Shown piece after piece: positions 58,763-64,000 of a stretch of 64,000 nt of DNA; the stretch's first letter is position 1; every line of letters begins with the position of its first letter. The notes beneath the pieces are model-generated. The model saw only the letters and a list, made by a program, of their open reading frames with translations. It was not told the origin of the DNA and searched no databases. The DNA comes from Amaranthus tricolor (Eukaryota > Streptophyta > Magnoliopsida > Caryophyllales > Amaranthaceae), in the NCBI RefSeq assembly GCF_026212465.1, contig NC_080051.1:16435634-16499633 (forward strand), written 5' to 3'. Both the position numbers and the translations under genes were made by a program.

Positions 58763-60943
58763 TTTTCTTTGCAGGTTCAAGTGAGGGGGAACAACTCATG
58801 GTATCTCGACAGTGGGTGTTCCAAGCACATGACAGGTGACAAATCTAGATTTTTCTCACTTGAAGCGTATGATGAGGGAACGGTAACCTTCGGTGACAAC
58901 ATGAAGGGTGAGATAATCGCCAAAGGAAAGGTTGGAAGGTCGAGTTCCCATGCCATTGACAATGTATTTTTAGTCAAGAATTTAAAACACAATCTTCTAA
59001 ATATTTCTCAATTTTGTGATAAAGGATATCAATGCAAAATAGGTCTTGCTCATCTGGAAGACGATGAAGAAGAAATGAAAATGCTAGATCAAGGAACAGC
59101 AGGTGAACAACTGATCCCAGAAGAGGCTGAAAGGAACGATCATGATCAGGAACAACCAGTACTTCAGGACCAGCAGACTGTTTCCAATCCAGCTGTTCCC
59201 ACAGACGAGCAAGCAGATCCAGAAGCTGAACAGAACAATAATCAAGCTGATGAAACAGAACATGCTACTGTTCTCACAAGTGAATTTGTGCCTAAACCTT
59301 GGAAATATCAAAGTTATCATCCTCTTGATTTGATTATAAGTGATTTGAATAAGGGAACACAAACTAGATCTCAAATGAGAAACTTTTGTGCACACTTTGC
59401 ATTCCTATCATCACTTGAACCCAAAAACCACAAGGAAGCTCTAAGAGATTCCGAATGGATAGTAGCCATGCAAGATGAATTGAATGAATTTGAAAGAAAC
59501 AAAGTATGGCACTTAGAGCCCAAACCAAAACACAAAAAGGTAATTGTTTTAAAATGGGTATTTAGGAACAAATTAGATGAGCACGGAATAGTTGTAAGAA
59601 ACAAAGCAAGGCTTGTGGTCAAAGGGTACAACCAACAAGAAGGTATTTATTACACCGAGACTTTTGCTCCGGTAGCAAGGTTAGAGGCTATTAGAATTTT
59701 GATTTCTTTTGCTGCATTCATGAACTTTAAATTATATCAAATAGATGTGAAATGTGCTTTTTTAAATGGCTTTCTTGATGAAGAAGTTTTTGTTGAACAA
59801 CCCCCAGGTTTTGAAAATACTTCTTGTCCTGATCATGTCTACAAGCTTGATAAAGCTCTATATGGCTTGAAGCAAGCTCCTAGGCAATGGTATGAAAGAC
59901 TGTTAAAGTTTTTGATTCAAAATAACTTTGTTAGAGGAAAAATCGATACAACCTTATTCTTTAAGAATAAAGGTTATGATATTTTGGTTGTTCAAATTTA
60001 TGTTGATGATATTATTTTTGGTGCCACCAATGATTTGTTATGTAAAGAATTTGCCAACCTTATGGGCACAGAATTTGAAATGAGCATGATGGGAGAATTA
60101 AATTTCTTCCTTGGTTTACAAATTAAACAAACTGAAAATGGTATTTTTATCCATCAACAAAAATACATAAAAGAACTTCTTAAGAAGTATGGACTAAACA
60201 ACGCTAAGACCAACCATACACCCATGGCTACAAATGTTAGATTAGATGAAGACTTAAATGGGATCAATGTAGATCAAACAATGTATTGAGGCATGATTGG
60301 TTCTTTATTATATCTAACAGCTAGCAGACCTGATATTTCATTTAGTGTTGGTTTATGCGCTAGATTTCAATCTAACCCCAAAGAGTCACATTTTACAGCA
60401 GTAAAAAGAATTCTGAGATATTTAAAGGGAACAGATAACTTGTCCCTATTTTACCCTAAAAGTGATGTTTATGACTTGAAAGGTTTTAGTGATGCAGATT
60501 ATGCTGGAGATCTTGTAAACAGAAAAAGTACTTCAGGTATGGTACAATTTCTTGGCTCTTGTTTAGTGTCATGGAGCTCCAAGAAACAAAACACCGTTGC
60601 ATTATCCACTGCTGAAGCTGAATATGTAGCAGCAGCAGCTTGCTGTTCCCAAATGCTTTGGATAAAACAGCAGCTAAGAGATTTTGGTATTAAATTTTAA
60701 TGTGTTCCTATTTATTGTGATAATACCAGTGCCATATGCATATCCAAAGATCCAGTGCATCATTCTAGGGTTAAACACATACATATAAGACATCATTTTC
60801 TTAAGGACAATGTAGAAAATAAAAATATAATAGTCAAGCATGTTAACACTAACGAGAAAGTTGCAAATATCATGACTAAACCACTTCCAAGGGAACAATA
60901 TGAGAAGATGAGATTGGAATTAGGTATGATCAAGCTCCACTAA
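58763..60943 (+). pseudogene. Copia pol: protease joined to RT-RNase H, integrase missing
   Basis: The long frame (58769-60289) starts with the protease region, [18 protein letters not shown], containing the DSG catalytic triplet, and runs to [14 protein letters not shown]. It then jumps in frame (about 59043) to an acidic linker, [18 protein letters not shown]. The pre-integrase H-C motif and the whole integrase are gone. RT follows: [46 protein letters not shown], and the catalytic [10 protein letters not shown] near residue 410. A TGA at 60287-60289 precedes GMIGSLLYLTASRPDISF. RNase H (SDADYAGD, STAEAEYVAAA) reaches a TAA at 60698-60700, and 60701-60943 holds the rest (CDNTSAICISKDPVHHSR ... 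ANIMTKPLPREQ). It once copied RNA into DNA; it could not integrate it. Confidence 0.9.
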
Positions 60944-61442
60944 AGTTAATGGCAAGAATTCCTCATAAAGCATCATAAAATTGGAAAAGGTTAAATCAAC
61001 CTCAAAATCTCAATTGTAAATCAATTATTGAAGGATCAGATATACAGTTAATAAAGTATGTACTATGAATGTCTCCTTAATCGCATGTTTTAATTTGATC
61101 AGACCAAAGCAGCATATGTTCATATTATTTTTTCTTTTCATAAAATAATATAAAATAAAATTTTCATTTTTAATTTTCATATTTTTTTTGGTCAACTCAA
61201 ATTAATCAATTAAATGATGGGATTTGGATTTGTTCACCCATACCTGTAATTTACACACCAACTCTTCATTAACCATTTGATTTCAAATAAAATGATTAAT
61301 GCATTAAAGAGTTGAAACTTTTGTTAACCGTCCTTTCACCCATATAATAACCCCCTCTCACGTCACACCTCCCACACTTACTCATTTTCCTCAGTAAACA
61401 CCACTCATCATCTCCCTTCTCTCAAAACACTCAAAAATCAAA
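60944..61442 (+). other. Spacer between pol and the third ORF
   Basis: 499 bp without a coding frame. 61339-61442 resembles a plant promoter and leader: CATATAATAACCCCC, then a C/T/A-rich stretch with few G up to the ATG at 61443. It may drive the third ORF separately. Confidence 0.45.
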
Positions 61443-63077
61443 ATGAAAACACCAAAAACCTGTAAGATTTCTCAACCGCAACCTCTCAATGTGGTTCATC
61501 CTTCACCACTGATTGATGCACCACCGTCCTCATCTACTGAAACCAAATATGAAACATCAACACCCTCCACATCGCATGCAGGAAGCAAACGTCAAATCGC
61601 CACACCTAAAAGAGGTTCATCATCCAGAACAGCCAAACGTTCAAAGCGTGCCGATCCTGACAGTGCTGAAGAGGTTTCTAAAGAAATGTCAGTAGGGTTT
61701 GGTTTGGATAAGTACTGGTATGATACTACTCCTTTCCCACAACTTCACGCCATCTTACAACATCAAAATTGGGAAATGTTAATGTCTGATTCTTGTTGCA
61801 ATCCAATATTCCCTAACTTAATGCGTGAATTTATCTTAAACTTTTCTATTGATAATGGGGTTTGTTCTATCTCTATTAAGGAAATAAAAATAGAATTTAA
61901 TAGATTGATGTTGGGGGAATGGTTTAATATTCCTCCTGTTGGATTTGATACTTATCATGTTGGTTCAAAGATAGTGTTTTCTGGGATTAATAAAAAGACG
62001 ATTTTTAAAATTTTTAGGGATTGAGCAAAAGAAAGGGAAGATTAGCCACAACATTTTGTCTCCTCTGCATAAATTATTGTATAGCATTCATGCATATACA
62101 TTTTACCACGAAACTCCAAACGTAGTGAAGTCAGTCTGCGTGATGCAACTTTGATTTATTACATGGCTAATCACATTAAAATAAACTTTCCTTCCTTGAT
62201 GATTTCTCATCTGTCGGATAGCATTGAAAAGGGGAGTTTTGTTGGTTATGGAGGGCTATTGACATGGTTTTTCAGAAAATATGGTGTACCTTTGGAAGGC
62301 TTACAGTTCCCTATGGGTCCTAACAAAAAAATAGGTGCCAAATGCTTATCCAATTGGCACCTAAAATTGAATGATGAAGGGATACTGATTCATGACATGG
62401 ATGAGGTTGTTGTTGTTGACTCAAAAGAAGAAAAGGTAGACGAAGTAAGGGAGAAATTAGTAAAGGAGGAAAAGGAGCAGGAGCCTGTTCCCACTGAAAC
62501 AGCAGATACTTGGGAACAGGGAGAAGCAGCAAGTAAGGGGGAATTAGAAGACAAAGGAGAAGCTTTGGAGAATGATGATTATAACATTCTAGGTAGTGAC
62601 TCAAGTGATGAGGAGGTTGTGATAGCTATGAGGAGGAATCTTAATTTAATATAGAGAAAAAGTAGGAGATTGGCTTCTAAACGCAAGGTTGCTATGGATG
62701 ATGACATCTCTTCTCACAATGTCCCTGAGCCTACTATAAATGCACCTCCCTCTCCCAAGACAGCCACATCACCACCACATCAAATTCCATCACCACCACC
62801 ATCACCTATACAGTTTACACCACCACCTTTTCAATCACACACTTCACCAGGTGTAGGGTGTGCTAACTTTGATTCTGTTCCTGCAGCTTCTCTAGACTCC
62901 ATCCTGTCTAAGCTAAATGACCTCCAGTCTCAATTTCTTGCTTTTCAAGATGAAACTCGTGTCTCACTTACCTCAATTGTTGATCAGCTCATCTAGATAG
63001 AGAACCGTCTTGGTGCCAAGCTGGACACAGTTAAAGTGCAGACTGAGTTCATAGATGAAAAAGAGACTGCTCCCTGA
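61443..63077 (+). pseudogene. Sirevirus third ORF with putative plant transposon protein-like domain
   Basis: 61443-62024 starts MKTPKTCKISQPQPLNVV, has a Ser/Thr/Pro-rich and basic segment (TPKRGSSSRTAKRSKR), then FPNLMREFILNFSIDNGV, ISIKEIKIEFNRLMLGEWFN and VGFDTYHVGSK. This resembles the 'putative plant transposon protein' domain found in many plant element ORFs. After stops and a frameshift (62022-62150), 62151-62654 continues (SHLSDSIEKGSFVGYGGLLT, then an acidic Glu/Lys-rich tail). 62670-62996 adds a Pro-rich SPPPSP segment and a coiled-coil-like end (LDSILSKLNDLQSQFLAF). A TAG at 62994-62996 interrupts before EKETAP* at 63077. The function of such ORFs is unknown; no membrane anchor is evident. 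Confidence 0.65.
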
Positions 63078-63840
63078 TCCCTCTTCCTACATTATTTAAT
63101 GATTAGCTTGTTGGCCTTACTTATTATCAAACATTTTCTTTGTGTACCATCTGGGGTACAACTTTGTATTTCTTTTGCTTTGTTGGAACATCTGCTACAA
63201 TTTGTTTGTTTATTCCGGTCTGTGATGCTTAATTATGTGCAAATTTGGATTACTTTACATGGTGCTTGCTTTCATTTACTGTTTCTTATTTCCTTCATTG
63301 GCAAATCTATATGGTTTGTGCTGTGGTTTGATTATCCCAACTCTTTTTGATTGATGACAAAAGGGGGAAGATATTGCACAAACTTAAGAGAAGCTGTGAG
63401 TACAAAGTCTCCATATCTTAATCATTTATATTGCTTCAATAATGGAAGTTAATTATGTGCTCAAAGCTATATAATTCTGATTATGATGGTTGTTATTCTG
63501 ACTATATGCTAATCATGTTTATGCTAGGTTTTCAATTCTGTGTTTGTGTTTGAATTTATGTTTACCTTGAATAAATTGTTCTGAATTCGTGCTTAAAGTT
63601 GTTATTTTTAAATACTTGGTGATTTGTGTTAACTTAATTATTTTTGAAAAATTATTTAAAATGCATATACTTTGTATTATGTTTTTAAATGGAGTAAACT
63701 GTTTTACTATGCATGCTTGGTAAATTATATTGTAATGAGTTGATTTGCTAAGTTATTTAGAGTTGCTTTAATCTCTAGTATGCTCTAAGAATTTTGTTTT
63801 ACTATATTTTACTTAAGTTTGTTTATAAGTTTGTCTTCAT
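63078..63840 (+). other. 3' untranslated region of the Sirevirus-like element
   Basis: T-rich and non-coding. A hydrophobic frame at 63099-63350 (83 residues, Leu/Phe/Ile-rich) could be read as a membrane segment, but T-richness alone would produce it. GATGACAAAAGGGGGAAG at 63354-63371 is a first polypurine tract. Confidence 0.5.
63354..63371 (+). other. Upstream copy of the polypurine tract
   Basis: GATGACAAAAGGGGGAAG lies about 490 bp before the LTR-adjacent tract and shares its CAAAA(A)GGGGGAA core. Multiplied polypurine tracts are a described Sirevirus trait. Confidence 0.7.
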
Positions 63841-63855
63841 CAAAAAGGGGGAATT
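63841..63855 (+). other. LTR-adjacent polypurine tract
   Basis: CAAAAAGGGGGAATT directly precedes the LTR start TGTTGG at 63856. Confidence 0.8.
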
Positions 63856-64000
63856 TGTTGGCCTCTTAGGTTTTGATGATGACTTCACTTTTAAATAAAC
63901 AAACATGCTTTAGAGATTGTCTTGTAGGTAAATATCCGAGTTTGTTAAAATCGTTGATGAAGCCTATGACTTGGTTCGTGGAAGATGTACGTGTCTTAAA
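63856..64000 (+). repeat. Start of the 3' LTR (runs out of the window)
   Basis: Begins TGTTGGCCTCTTAGGTTTTG after the polypurine tract. Only the first 145 bp are visible, so it cannot be aligned with the 5' LTR remnant. Confidence 0.75.

Larger units (their letters stand above)
56868..64000 (+). mobile_element. Sirevirus-like Ty1/copia retrotransposon (internal region and 3' LTR start)
   Basis: Order: tRNA-Met primer site (56870), gag (56937-58762), protease-RT-RNase H without integrase (58763-60943), an extra ORF (61443-63077), a first polypurine tract (63354-63369), a second one (63841-63853) and the 3' LTR from 63856 running out of the window. The extra ORF behind pol, the CAAAAGGGGGAA tracts in more than one copy and the gag type all fit the Sirevirus/Maximus lineage. 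Stops occur in gag, at 60287-60289, at 60698-60700 and in the third ORF, so it is inactive. Confidence 0.82.

Noticed and set aside
63099..63350. Hydrophobic 83-residue frame as an envelope-like membrane protein
   Set aside because: T-rich DNA gives hydrophobic codons by default; no signal peptide or conserved motif, and it lies in the 3' untranslated region.

Overview
This is nuclear DNA from a plant, most likely a eudicot. It is AT-rich, with long (TA)n and (TTA)n tracts, LTR retrotransposons with tRNA-Met-type primer sites, TRIM, Stowaway, CACTA and hAT elements, and one gene for a plant-specific DVL/ROTUNDIFOLIA-type peptide. The repeat style recalls Caryophyllales, but I cannot place the species. 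Nearly all long open frames belong to transposable elements, and most are broken.

Layout. 1-363: end of a CACTA transposon. 404-6062: Ty3/gypsy (Tekay/Del-like) element on the minus strand, with one full LTR, a decayed integrase/chromodomain, a patch of LTR in place of the reverse transcriptase, and gag. 6970-7464: complete TRIM element with matching 5-bp target duplications. 7.5-13 kb: gene-free, with small MITE-like repeats. 13.08-15.34 kb: decayed Ty1/copia element carrying a short L1 insertion and preceded by a (TA)n hairpin. 15729-18216: tandem array of ~367-bp units in an A-B-C-A-B-C-A order. 18.2-37.1 kb: MITEs (several Stowaways with TA duplications), LINE remnants, a solo copia LTR (35294-36040), and the only convincing host gene, a DVL/RTFL small-peptide gene on the minus strand at 21994-22383.

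37.8-49.5 kb is a three-level nest. A copia element (38374 to about 49548), lacking everything from the 5' LTR end to the RT, was invaded by a gypsy solo LTR (41392-48622, target duplication AAATG). That LTR was in turn invaded by a hAT transposon (42795-46498, 8-bp target duplication with one mismatch) carrying a nearly complete transposase gene.

49.9-50.7 kb is an RTE-type LINE remnant. 52.3-56.1 kb is the least conventional part. A 1.1-kb foldback element has arms made of (AAT)n tracts, GC-rich GAGTCGC palindromes and a tRNA-Ile-like sequence in each arm. Beside it lies a related element end with a perfect 35-bp palindrome, long TTA tracts and a decayed plant mobile domain (PMD) gene.

56.1-64.0 kb is a Sirevirus-like copia element on the plus strand: PBS, gag, protease, RT-RNase H, an extra downstream ORF, two polypurine tracts and the start of the 3' LTR. 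Its integrase has been lost by an in-frame deletion.

Coordinates of element ends were read by eye. Those with target duplications are firm; the others are approximate. Family assignments rest on recognised motifs, not on database searches.
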